A stretch of 25,312 nucleotides of DNA from an uncultured Eubacteriales bacterium (GCA_902782475.1 CACZNR010000161.1:1-25312), one strand, 5' to 3'; shown: positions 8,654 to 15,585, numbered from the stretch's first letter. Notes: a model not told the origin generated them from the sequence alone. Numbers and translations are program-made.

Positions 8654-10081
8654 TTATTTATGGTCTTCAAATACATCCTTGCTGTTGGCTGCCGGAACTT
8701 CAGTCGGATAATTTCCATCAAAACAAGCAATGCAGAACTCATCCTCTTTGCCGTTCTCAGCCATTCTTACAACGTCCCTTACGCTCAGATATCCAAGGCT
8801 GTCTGCGCCTATTATCCTGCAGATCTCTTCCACTGAATACTTGTATGCGATCAGGTGTTCACTAGAATCTATGTCCGTTCCATAGTAGCACGGATAAAGG
8901 AAAGGCGGTGCTGTTACCCTTACATGCACTTCCTTTGCCCCTGCATCTCTCAGCAGCTTGACTATCTTTCCGCATGTCGTTCCTCTTACTATGGAGTCAT
9001 CGATCATGACGACTCTCTTTCCTGCCACTGTTGCAGCTACAGGATTGAGTTTAATCCTGACCTTCTCCTCTCTGGACTTCTGTCCAGGAGCAATGAAGGT
9101 CCTTCCTATATACTTGTTCTTTATAAGACCAATCCCATAAGGTATCCCGGACTGTCTTGCATAACCTATGGCTGCATCAAGTCCTGAGTCAGGTACACCT
9201 ATTACGACATCCGCCTGAACAGGGTGATCGATGGCAAGCATGGAACCCGCCCTGACTCTTGCTGTATGTACAGAGCTTCCGTCTATGTCAGAATCAGGCC
9301 TTGCAAAATAGATGTACTCAAATACGCAGCTCTTTTTCTTGACTATTCCGCAGTGATCCTTTATAGATCTTACGCCTTCCTTGTCTATGACAAGTATCTC
9401 GCCCGGCTCTATGTCTCTTATGACTTCCGCACCTACGGCATGAAGGGCACAGCTCTCAGATGCTATTATGTAGGAACCATCGCCCCTCTGTCCGTAGCAC
9501 AGTGGATGGAAGCCATAAGGATCCCTTACGGCTATGAGTTTTGACTTGGTCATAAGAACAAGGGAATATGCACCTATCAGCTTGTCCATGGCAATGGCTA
9601 TGGCTTCCTCTATGGTCTTTGTATGGATCCTTTCCTTTGTTATGAGATATGAAATGAGCTCAGTGTCACTGGTTGTGTGGAACACTGCTCCTGCCATCTC
9701 CATCTCTTCTCTCAGTTTCTTTGAGTTTGCCAGATTTCCGTTGTGTGCCAGTGCCATCTTTCCTCTTACATGGTTGATGACTATTGGCTGGGAGTTGTCT
9801 CTCTCACTGCTTCCTGTTGTTCCGTATCTTACATGGGCAACTGCGATGTCCCCGCATCCAAGATATCTGAGAGCGCCGGGTTTGAACACCTGCTCCACCA
9901 GTCCCATATCCTTGAAGGATCTGTACTCCCCGCCTTCATTTACAACTATGCCGCAGCTTTCCTGTCCACGGTGCTGAAGGGCAAAAAGTCCATAGTAGCA
10001 CGTGTCAGCAAGATGCCTGTCTGCACCTTCCTGGTTCGCATATATCCCGAACACTCCGCATTCTTCGTGTATTTTTGCCAT
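8654..10081 (-). CDS. purF: Amidophosphoribosyltransferase, Fe-S cluster type
   Basis: Makes phosphoribosylamine from PRPP and glutamine, the committed step of purine synthesis and normally the feedback-inhibited one. Of 475 residues, a seven-residue propeptide MAKIHEE precedes C8, the N-terminal nucleophile of the mature glutaminase domain. The PRPP loop VVMIDDSIVRGTT is at about 357-369. Four cysteines, C252, C398, C450 and C453 (FCIAC), correspond in context to the four [4Fe-4S] ligands of Bacillus subtilis PurF, so this is the cluster-containing class in which oxygen destroys activity and marks the enzyme for decay. One base separates it from purC, whose last codons (GGGGAA) supply the ribosome binding site. 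The cluster assignment is from family knowledge plus visible cysteines. Confidence 0.97.
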   Translation of the reverse strand: MAKIHEECGVFGIYANQEGADRHLADTCYYGLFALQHRGQESCGIVVNEGGEYRSFKDMGLVEQVFKPGALRYLGCGDIAVAHVRYGTTGSSERDNSQPIVINHVRGKMALAHNGNLANSKKLREEMEMAGAVFHTTSDTELISYLITKERIHTKTIEEAIAIAMDKLIGAYSLVLMTKSKLIAVRDPYGFHPLCYGQRGDGSYIIASESCALHAVGAEVIRDIEPGEILVIDKEGVRSIKDHCGIVKKKSCVFEYIYFARPDSDIDGSSVHTARVRAGSMLAIDHPVQADVVIGVPDSGLDAAIGYARQSGIPYGIGLIKNKYIGRTFIAPGQKSREEKVRIKLNPVAATVAGKRVVMIDDSIVRGTTCGKIVKLLRDAGAKEVHVRVTAPPFLYPCYYGTDIDSSEHLIAYKYSVEEICRIIGADSLGYLSVRDVVRMAENGKEDEFCIACFDGNYPTEVPAANSKDVFEDHK

Positions 10082-10082
10082 A

Positions 10083-10793
10083 TTATTCCCCTAATAATCT
10101 TCTCATTACTTCCTGGTATGCATCCTCAACTCCGCCAAGGTCTCTTCTGAAACGGTCTTTGTCGAGCTTTTCCTTGGTGGTGCTGTCCCAGAACCTGCAT
10201 GTGTCAGGAGAAATCTCATCAGCAAGCACTATGGTGCCATCAGGCAGCCATCCGAACTCCAGCTTGAAGTCTATGAGGTCTATGTTCATCTTCTTGAAGT
10301 ATTCCTTGAGCACTTCGTTCACCTTGAATGCATATTTCTTTATGGTGTCTATCTCTTCCTTCTTTGCGAGCTTGAGAGCTATTACATGGTATGAATTGAT
10401 GAGCGGATCCCCGAGATCATCATTCTTGTATGAGAATTCGATAGTAGGTTCCTCGAATACTATTCCCTCTTCCACACCATAATTCTTTGCAAATGAACCT
10501 GCAGAAACATTACGGATTATGACTTCCAACGGAACGATCTTGACCTTTTTGACCACTGTTTCCCTGTCAGATATCTCCTCTACGAAATGTGTCGGGATGC
10601 CATGCTTCTCAAGGATCTGCATGAGCATGTTGGACATCTTGTTGTTTATTATGCCCTTACCTGCTATGGTCCCCTTCTTGAGTCCGTTGAATGCTGTTGC
10701 ATCATCCTTATACTCAACTATATAAAGAGCATCATCAGATGTTCTGTATACTTTTTTTGCTTTTCCTTCGTACAGCTGTTCAAGTTTTTCCAT
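10083..10793 (-). CDS. purC: SAICAR synthetase
   Basis: Condenses CAIR with aspartate using ATP to give SAICAR. I choose the ATG at 10791-10793, giving 236 residues beginning [16 protein letters not shown], as usual for the family. An AAGGAG site (10803-10808) lies nine bases upstream. The in-frame ATG at 10814 would add MDKEIIK but has no ribosome binding site. Recognisable motifs are EGKAKKVY at the N-terminus, [15 protein letters not shown] in the middle, and the SAICAR signature region LIDFKLEFG followed by [14 protein letters not shown]. It follows purE by 24 bases and precedes purF by one base. Confidence 0.97.
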   Translation of the reverse strand: MEKLEQLYEGKAKKVYRTSDDALYIVEYKDDATAFNGLKKGTIAGKGIINNKMSNMLMQILEKHGIPTHFVEEISDRETVVKKVKIVPLEVIIRNVSAGSFAKNYGVEEGIVFEEPTIEFSYKNDDLGDPLINSYHVIALKLAKKEEIDTIKKYAFKVNEVLKEYFKKMNIDLIDFKLEFGWLPDGTIVLADEISPDTCRFWDSTTKEKLDKDRFRRDLGGVEDAYQEVMRRLLGE

Positions 10794-10817
10794 TTTTATT
10801 ATCTCCTTATCCATTTG

Positions 10818-11312
10818 TTACTTATTATATTTCGCGCTTACTTCCTTATCTGCCGCAAGGACTTTCTCTCTGTTCCTTACCTTTGCAGCATGAAGCTTTT
10901 CCTTAAGTTCCTGTTCCGAAAGTGACAGTATCTGTACCGCAAGAAGAGCTGCATTCTGAGCTCCGTTTATGGCAACAGTCGCAACCGGTACCCCCGGAGG
11001 CATCTGTACTGTTGAAAGAAGTGCATCCATTCCATCAAGTTCACTGCTTTTAACAGGCAGTCCTATCACAGGCAGGACAGTATTGGCAGCCAGCACACCA
11101 CCAAGATGTGCAGCCTTTCCTGCTGCTGAGATCAATACTCCAAACCCATTTTCTTCAGCATTTTTTGCAAAGCAAATAGCCTCTTCAGGTGTTCTATGCG
11201 CTGAATATACATGCACCTCAAAAGGTACACCATATTCATCAAGAACTGAAAAGGCTTTTTCTACAACCGGGAGGTCACTTGCACTTCCCATTACTATTCC
11301 TACTTTTTTCAT
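10818..11312 (-). CDS. purE: N5-CAIR mutase / AIR carboxylase PurE
   Basis: PurE makes CAIR, either from N5-CAIR (class I, working with PurK) or directly from AIR and CO2 (class II). I choose the ATG at 11310-11312 (164 residues, MKKVGIVMGSASDLPV), which fits family length and has a GGGGG-type site just upstream. A longer reading frame from 11369 adds 19 residues (MTVNYCCGSLF...) that run through the presumed promoter. Motifs are GSASDLP, SAHRTPEE with H39, the ISAAGKAAHLGG loop and QMPPGVPVATVAING. The overall pattern looks class I, yet no purK is in the operon, so either PurK is elsewhere or bicarbonate/CO2 levels suffice. It is the first gene of the purine operon. Confidence 0.95.
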   Translation of the reverse strand: MKKVGIVMGSASDLPVVEKAFSVLDEYGVPFEVHVYSAHRTPEEAICFAKNAEENGFGVLISAAGKAAHLGGVLAANTVLPVIGLPVKSSELDGMDALLSTVQMPPGVPVATVAINGAQNAALLAVQILSLSEQELKEKLHAAKVRNREKVLAADKEVSAKYNK

Positions 11313-11341
11313 AAATACCCCCGTAAAAAGATACAGAAAAA

Positions 11342-11389
11342 GACTACCACAACAATAATTCACTGTCAAAATTATAGTTTGTGATAGTC
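11342..11389 (-). promoter_or_regulatory. Large nested inverted repeat over purE promoter and leader
   Basis: Read on the minus strand, GACTATCACAA (11389-11379) is matched 10 of 11 by TTGTGGTAGTC (11352-11342), and inside it ATAATT and AATTAT form a second six-base pair. A TTTTTC run follows the outer arm. The outer upstream arm lies between -35 and -10, so with the predicted start it would act as a DNA operator. If transcription began further upstream it would form a terminator-like RNA stem, that is an attenuator. I cannot decide between these. Confidence 0.45.
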
Positions 11390-11399
11390 CGTATGTTCA
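11371..11399 (-). promoter_or_regulatory. Candidate purine operon promoter
   Basis: On the minus strand, TGAACA (11394-11399) and TATAAT (11371-11376) are 17 bases apart, placing the transcription start near 11364, about 50 bases before purE. The -10 is perfect and the -35 matches four of six positions. The leader is too short for a purine or PRPP riboswitch. Confidence 0.55.
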
Positions 11400-11452
11400 T
11401 AATAAATTCACCTATTTAATTTCGGCATATCGCCGGTTTTTAGTCGCGGGTG

Positions 11453-12343
11453 TCACTGATTTTTTTGCTGTTTTTCGCGTTCTTCTCTTTCCTTTATCTG
11501 ATCCTTCAAGTTTTTCTGTTCATGGAATGTATATGGATCCATGTTGATCCTCCCCTGTGGTGTTGAGAGGCTCCTTATGATCTCCATGTCCTCATCATCA
11601 AGACTGAAATCAAAGATATCAAGATTCTGCTTTATCCTCCACTCCTTTGTGGATCTCGGCATTATCACTATGTTTTCCTGGTAGAGGAATCTCAATGTCA
11701 CCTGTGAACATGTCTTGCCATATTTTGCAGCTATCTTCTTAAGTACGAAGCTGTCCTCTACTTTTCCCTGACACAGCGGAGAAAAAGCCTCCATCTGTAT
11801 CCCTTCCCTGTCACAGTATTCCTTTATCACGCGCTGCTGATAGAACGGATGATACTCGACCTGGTCTATGGCAGGAAGTATCTCGCATTCATTTTTGATA
11901 CGTTCTATCCATTCCGGATAGAAGTTCGATACACCTATTGCTCTGATCCTTCCATCCTTATACAGCTTCTCCATGGCTTTCCACGTGTCTATGTAAAGAT
12001 CGTTGTCCGGGCATGGCCAGTGTATAAGATAAAGATCAACATAATCAGTATCCAGCTGTTTGAGTGAATACTCAAAAGCCGCAAGGGTCTTTTCATATCC
12101 CTGGCTTGAATTCCATACCTTCGTGGTTATGAATACCTCTTCCCTTTTTAAACCTGATTCCTTTACAGCCTGGCCTACAATGTCCTCATTGTCATAGTCA
12201 GTGGCTGTGTCAATGTTTCTCAGACCATACTGTATGGCCCATCTGATTATATCCTTGTTTGTGAAGACTGTTCCGAAGCCGAACCTCGGCATCTCAACAC
12301 CGTTGTTGAGCCTTACAGTCTCCCTGATCGTTCCTTCCCACAT
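11453..12343 (-). CDS. Aldo/keto reductase
   Basis: NAD(P)H-dependent carbonyl reductase of the AKR superfamily, nearest in look to the 2,5-diketogluconate reductase-like group. I choose ATG at 12341-12343 (296 residues, MWEGTIRETVRLNNG), with GGAGG at 12354-12358 ten bases upstream. The in-frame GTG at 12373 lies before that site and is unlikely. The catalytic tetrad is D45 and Y50 (NIDTATDYDNE), K75 (FITTKVWN) and H108 (LYLIHWPCP). The cofactor region MPRSTKEWRIKQN is present near the C-terminal third. The tail is a charged helix (KEREEREKQQKNQ) that most relatives lack at this length. It is divergent from the DtxR-type gene and is not clearly part of the purine operon, which has its own promoter downstream. 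The substrate cannot be predicted. Confidence 0.93.
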   Translation of the reverse strand: MWEGTIRETVRLNNGVEMPRFGFGTVFTNKDIIRWAIQYGLRNIDTATDYDNEDIVGQAVKESGLKREEVFITTKVWNSSQGYEKTLAAFEYSLKQLDTDYVDLYLIHWPCPDNDLYIDTWKAMEKLYKDGRIRAIGVSNFYPEWIERIKNECEILPAIDQVEYHPFYQQRVIKEYCDREGIQMEAFSPLCQGKVEDSFVLKKIAAKYGKTCSQVTLRFLYQENIVIMPRSTKEWRIKQNLDIFDFSLDDEDMEIIRSLSTPQGRINMDPYTFHEQKNLKDQIKEREEREKQQKNQ

Positions 12344-12379
12344 GCTCCCTATTCCTCCAGTTTCAAATGTCACACTAAA

Positions 12380-12385
12380 ATTATA
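12380..12385 (-). promoter_or_regulatory. Candidate -10 element for aldo/keto reductase gene
   Basis: A perfect TATAAT on the minus strand lies about 37 bases before the chosen start. The -35 region is weak (TTTCAC at a 17-base spacing) and overlaps the AAAGCGCTTT palindromes, which suggests activator or repressor control. Confidence 0.4.
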
Positions 12386-12402
12386 ATATATTGCATTACA
12401 AA

Positions 12403-12432
12403 GTGAAAAGCGCTTTTACAAAAAGCGCTTTA
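12403..12432. promoter_or_regulatory. Tandem AAAGCGCTTT palindromes, cre-like
   Basis: AAAAGCGCTTTT (12406-12417) and AAAAGCGCTTT (12421-12431) are two near-identical palindromes three bases apart. The first is embedded in TGAAAAGCGCTTTTACA (12404-12420), which resembles a CcpA catabolite-response element and other LacI-family operators. It sits at and just upstream of the -35 region of the aldo/keto reductase promoter. The regulator is inferred, not shown. Confidence 0.45.
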
Positions 12433-12520
12433 AAACTAAATGCTCAATGCTGCATGTAAGGGTATAAAGGAGATTTGATTATTGATTATGAGTAGCAGCA
12501 CTGATAATATCAAATTTTCC

Positions 12521-12550
12521 AGAATTAGTTAGCCTTTGCTAACTAATTCT
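12521..12550. promoter_or_regulatory. Perfect inverted repeat, DtxR/MntR-type operator
   Basis: AGAATTAGTTAG (12521-12532) and CTAACTAATTCT (12539-12550) are perfect 12-base arms around CCTTTG. The half-site TTAGTTAGC resembles the TTAGGTTAGCC half of classic DtxR, IdeR and MntR operators. It lies between the divergent aldo/keto reductase and DtxR-type genes, about 75 bases upstream of the regulator's predicted -35. Autoregulation or control of the divergent gene is an inference from motif and position. Confidence 0.6.
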
Positions 12551-12624
12551 TACAAAAAGAGTATACTTTACCTTCTCCCATATGTCAACAACTTTTTCAA
12601 ATTATTTTTGCGTTGTCCAGTACT

Positions 12625-12652
12625 TTGAAAAAAGGCGTTTTTTACCTATAAT
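12625..12652 (+). promoter_or_regulatory. Promoter of DtxR-family regulator gene
   Basis: TTGAAA (12625-12630) and TATAAT (12647-12652) are 16 bases apart, predicting a start near 12659. An AGAGGG ribosome binding site follows seven bases before the ATG at 12688. Confidence 0.65.
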
Positions 12653-12687
12653 TATTATAGATATAAAGAAAAAAAGAGGGCCATATA

Positions 12688-13062
12688 ATGAAACTTTATG
12701 AATCCGCAGAAGATTATCTTGAATCCATACTGATGCTTCGTATTTCAAAGGGTTATGTAAGATCCATTGACGTCGCTACCGACAGAGGTTTTTCAAAGCC
12801 CAGTGTTAGCCGTGCCATGAAAAATCTGAGAACAGACGGATATATCGAAATGGATGAAAAGGGTTATATATCACTTACTGAAAAAGGGGAAGCTGTAGCT
12901 CAGTCAGTCTATGAGAGACATAAGCTGTTTTCCAGCATGCTCATAAAGCTCGGAGTCGACGAAGAGACTGCTCTCAAGGATGCCTGCAGGATGGAACATG
13001 CCTTAAGTCCTGAGTCCTTCTCAAAGATCAAGGCATATGTGGAAAAACATCTGAACGACTGA
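12688..13062 (+). CDS. DtxR/MntR-family metal-dependent regulator, short form
   Basis: A 124-residue DNA-binding repressor of the DtxR/IdeR/MntR family. The winged helix occupies about residues 1-66 (YLESILMLR, then helix-turn-helix DVATDRGFSKPSVSRAMKNL and wing KGYISLTEKG). The dimerisation and metal-binding helices follow to the end, with no SH3-like third domain, as in MntR. Likely metal ligands are D9 and E12 near the N-terminus, H78 (YERHKL), and C100, E103 and H104 in DACRMEHALS. D9 is MntR-like, while the CxxEH pattern is DtxR-like, so iron or manganese are both possible. A single-gene unit: own promoter upstream, strong terminator downstream, and a fitting operator at 12521-12550. It is the only complete plus-strand gene in the window. 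Confidence 0.9.
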   Translation: MKLYESAEDYLESILMLRISKGYVRSIDVATDRGFSKPSVSRAMKNLRTDGYIEMDEKGYISLTEKGEAVAQSVYERHKLFSSMLIKLGVDEETALKDACRMEHALSPESFSKIKAYVEKHLND

Positions 13063-13077
13063 TAACGTTCCTGCAAC

Positions 13078-13107
13078 AAAAAAAGCAGACAAGCTGTCTG
13101 CTTTTTT
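13078..13107. terminator. Bidirectional hairpin terminator
   Basis: GCAGACA (13085-13091) pairs with TGTCTGC (13095-13101) around AGC, flanked by seven As and six Ts. It lies between the convergent stops at 13062 and 13113 and can serve both genes. Confidence 0.9.
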
Positions 13108-13112
13108 GTTTG

Positions 13113-14213
13113 TCATTTATTCACATAGACTGCATTCTGGTCTATCAGGTCGTATACTCTGTCTCCCAGAACATTGAGTTCGATATTCTGTTTCCCGTAG
13201 AACTCCTCTATGGTCTGGCCATATGAGCTCTCAAACTGTTCTTCCGTGACCCCATACTGTGCAAGAAGGTTGGCCTTTGCCTCCTGATACTCCTCATCCG
13301 TTATGGTCATATTCTCTTTTTCCACTATGGCAAGGATGATCATTCTGGTCCCTATGTCTTCCTTGGCCCACTCTGTTATCTCAGCAATGAACTCTTCCTC
13401 TCCTATGCCGTAGGTGCTCTTAAGGTAATCATCAAGTGATGCTCCACTGTATGAAGCCATGGTCGTATAATAGTCGGTATAGTCTGCTATATAGCTTTCG
13501 ATCTCCTCCTGAGGATAATCAAAGATGTTTGAATTCTCTCTGGCTGCCTTCCATAATGCAGATACCTGAGCTGACTGTGCTGTGCTCTGGGCGCTCTGTT
13601 CCATGCTTTCCCTTACATACTGACGGTATGTCTCAACATCATCGTACATAAGTGTCTCCTTCACGAACTCGTCTGTAAGCTCTGGGATAGTCACTTCATA
13701 TACTTCATGTATGGTTATTGTGAAAGTGACATCCTTCCCTGCAAGTTCTGCAGCATAGTCTTTTGGGAAAGTCAGATCTATATCCTTTGTATCGCCTTCC
13801 TTCATGCCCACCATGCCTGACTCAAAACCAGGTATATAGTTTCCGAGTCCTATGACGATCTCTTCGCCTGATGCCTGCAGGTTGTCAGCTGTTTTACCAT
13901 CCACATATCCGACGTAATCAGCAATAACCAGGTCTCCTTCTTCTACAGGCCTTGAAACCTTCTCTGTTTCAGAATAGTTGTAGAGCGTCTGTTTTATGGC
14001 ATTCTCTACCATTTCGTCTGTCACTACTTCAGGTTCGATAAGTTCGATCTCAAGCCCAATGTATTTTCCAAGCTCCATATATTTGGAAGGGTCTATCACG
14101 TTTCCAGTTTCTTCCTTCCTGAAGGGTTTCATCAGATCCTTGCTTTCCGCACAGGAAGCAAGTGTGCATACAAGGATGATGGCAGTAAGGAAAATACTAA
14201 AGAATCTTTTCAT
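13113..14213 (-). CDS. Exported trigger-factor-like FKBP peptidyl-prolyl isomerase lipoprotein
   Basis: A 366-residue protein with a lipoprotein signal: MKRFF, a hydrophobic core and the lipobox LASC with C21 as the lipidated residue. Residues about 91-174 form an FKBP-type isomerase domain of the trigger factor kind (EEGDLVIADYVGYVDGK, then YIPGFESGMVGMKEGD and LTFPKDY). Residues about 175-355 resemble the trigger factor C-terminal substrate-cradle domain (helical, TDEFVKETLMYDDVETYRQYV and on). The ribosome-binding N-domain of cytosolic trigger factor is missing, replaced by the signal and a short linker. The expected role is folding or prolyl isomerisation of exported proteins on the outer face of the membrane, as proposed for PrsA. 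Upstream on the same strand is the FliB-like gene, 141 bases away, so a separate promoter is possible. Domain assignment is strong; client proteins are unknown. Confidence 0.9.
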   Translation of the reverse strand: MKRFFSIFLTAIILVCTLASCAESKDLMKPFRKEETGNVIDPSKYMELGKYIGLEIELIEPEVVTDEMVENAIKQTLYNYSETEKVSRPVEEGDLVIADYVGYVDGKTADNLQASGEEIVIGLGNYIPGFESGMVGMKEGDTKDIDLTFPKDYAAELAGKDVTFTITIHEVYEVTIPELTDEFVKETLMYDDVETYRQYVRESMEQSAQSTAQSAQVSALWKAARENSNIFDYPQEEIESYIADYTDYYTTMASYSGASLDDYLKSTYGIGEEEFIAEITEWAKEDIGTRMIILAIVEKENMTITDEEYQEAKANLLAQYGVTEEQFESSYGQTIEEFYGKQNIELNVLGDRVYDLIDQNAVYVNK

Positions 14214-14354
14214 ATATCAGTCTCGCTTTTTAATATCATAATTAGGTCATGCATATGAGCACTACGCTATTATAGCCCTTTATACAATCCAGTTGTTATT
14301 ATTTTCGCAAACAAAACTTAAATAAAATATAAATAATCATACAGGAAGACAGTT

Positions 14355-15224
14355 TCACACATAGTTCTCATCTATGTAATCAAATACTGCCTCCATGTTG
14401 TCAGGGGAGTATTCTATCTCCTGTGAAAACAGTCTGCAGTTTTCGTAGACATCTTCAGGAGTATCGCAGGAACAGCAAAGAACTGACATTAGCTCAGCCA
14501 TGGCGATGCAGAAAACAAGTTGTTCGAAGATATAGCCTTCGTCATTAAGCTGTCTGAAAATGAGATAATCAAGGAACCTGTTCATGTAGACATCAGAAAA
14601 ATTGTCCGGTCTCCGGCACGGAATTACCGAATGTTTCATTTTATCAGTCCAGACAGTATCTATGGCTTCAAGACCAGAAAGAAAGCGTGACAACATTACC
14701 GTATCGATCTCTTTTATACCTGCTGCATCTTTCAGCCTTCTTAGTCTCTCAGAAAAAGGAACCGTACGTTCTTCATCGCTCAGCATCTTATATTTGAATC
14801 TCAGGAATTCGTCTTCAAAGTTTCCGTAGGCAGGATAGCTCTCATCATTTCCGAGTATCAGTTCTGCAGCTGCTTCGCAGGATAATCCCACTCCTCTTTC
14901 GGTGAATTCCTGATAGACATTGTAAAATCTCGGATGCTCGGTACATATCTCACACAGAAAGGACTCCCCTTTTCTTACGATGAGTTCACAGAGCCCGTTT
15001 TCATTAAGAAAATGGCATCTTTTTTCTCCATCAAGGCAGAATGAAGATACATCGCCCTTAACTATATTGGCTCTGAGCTCTTTACCGAACTCACCTTCTT
15101 CATTCATGTAGCGCATGAGAGATCTGTCATCAATGTCTATTTCCCAGCCTATGCAGCAGTTATGATGACAGTCTCCGGCTTTACATCTGAAAAGGTCATA
15201 ATAAGGAACTGATATCAGCTTCAC
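14355..15224 (-). CDS. FliB-like cysteine-cluster protein (flagellin lysine-N-methylase family)
   Basis: A 289-residue cysteine-rich protein. Residues 14-24 hold CKAGDCHHNCC; further cysteines are C63, C70, C79 (NGLCEL), C91 and C94 (FLCEICTEHPRF) and C116. This layout fits the family usually annotated as flagellin lysine-N-methylase FliB, in which the cysteines probably bind a metal or Fe-S centre. The C-terminal half is helical and less distinctive. The start is GTG (15222-15224) with AAGGAG five bases upstream; GTGA overlaps the stop of the DUF4298 gene. No flagellin or chemotaxis gene is in the window, so the methylase label rests on family resemblance and the target could be another protein. 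No signal peptide, so probably cytoplasmic. Confidence 0.75.
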   Translation of the reverse strand: MKLISVPYYDLFRCKAGDCHHNCCIGWEIDIDDRSLMRYMNEEGEFGKELRANIVKGDVSSFCLDGEKRCHFLNENGLCELIVRKGESFLCEICTEHPRFYNVYQEFTERGVGLSCEAAAELILGNDESYPAYGNFEDEFLRFKYKMLSDEERTVPFSERLRRLKDAAGIKEIDTVMLSRFLSGLEAIDTVWTDKMKHSVIPCRRPDNFSDVYMNRFLDYLIFRQLNDEGYIFEQLVFCIAMAELMSVLCCSCDTPEDVYENCRLFSQEIEYSPDNMEAVFDYIDENYV

Positions 15225-15532
15225 ATTATCTCCTTGCTGAGATTATAATCCACAAGCTTTCCCATGAGCTTTACAGCTTCCCTGTTCTCCATAAGGATAT
15301 CATATATCCCGTCTTCCGAAAGGACTCCCCTTTTCATGTCTGCAGGGAATTTTCCTTTTTCGTCATCCTCATAGTCCCTGACCCAGTTCGCACTTCCGTA
15401 ATAATCCGAAAGCTTCTTGAGTTCTTTTACGATCTTTTCATAATCCGTCAGTGCTGCTGTGAGATTCTGTATTGCAAGAGAACTTCTTTCACTGATCTCC
15501 TCCATACGCTTTATACGTTCTATCTGATCCAT
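15221..15532 (-). CDS. DUF4298-like small protein
   Basis: A 103-residue soluble protein of unknown function, mostly helical. The first 60 residues look like a coiled coil (IERIKRMEEISERSSLAIQN). The second half holds YYGSANWVRDYEDDEKGKFP and KRGVLSEDGIYDILMEN, which match my memory of the DUF4298 family. The start has AAGGAG seven bases upstream. It overlaps the FliB-like gene by four bases, so the two are coupled in translation and may work together. A hairpin terminator fills most of the 53-base gap upstream, leaving little room for a separate promoter. Confidence 0.75.
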   Translation of the reverse strand: MDQIERIKRMEEISERSSLAIQNLTAALTDYEKIVKELKKLSDYYGSANWVRDYEDDEKGKFPADMKRGVLSEDGIYDILMENREAVKLMGKLVDYNLSKEIM

Positions 15533-15550
15533 ATATATTCTCCTTTCAGA

Positions 15551-15578
15551 AAAGCTCCCGGATTAGTCCGGGAGCTTT
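15551..15578. terminator. Hairpin terminator after rubredoxin gene
   Basis: AAAGCTCCCGGA (15551-15562) pairs perfectly with TCCGGGAGCTTT (15567-15578) around TTAG. On the minus strand it follows the rubredoxin stop by seven bases and ends in AGCTTTTCTG. The U run is short, so partial readthrough into the DUF4298 gene is plausible. Confidence 0.8.
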
Positions 15579-15585
15579 AATCTGG

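Noticed and set aside
11313..11369. N-terminal extension of PurE (19 residues)
   Set aside because: It covers the predicted leader and start point, and the internal ATG has a ribosome binding site and the family N-terminus.
11423..11440. Terminator after the aldo/keto reductase gene (CGGC/GCCG stem)
   Set aside because: The stem is only four to five pairs, and the T run is on the wrong strand for this gene, so I do not call it.
11313..11452. Purine or PRPP riboswitch upstream of purE
   Set aside because: The space is too short and lacks the conserved junction and loop sequences of either class; only the inverted repeat is visible.
12344..12687. Hidden gene in the 344-base divergent region
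   Set aside because: Apart from the 16-codon frame reported as a low-interest finding, no credible reading frame exists; the region is best explained as regulatory.
14214..14354. Promoter for the trigger-factor-like lipoprotein
   Set aside because: A TATAAT on the minus strand (14269-14274) is present but no acceptable -35 lies at the right distance, so I do not list it as a feature.
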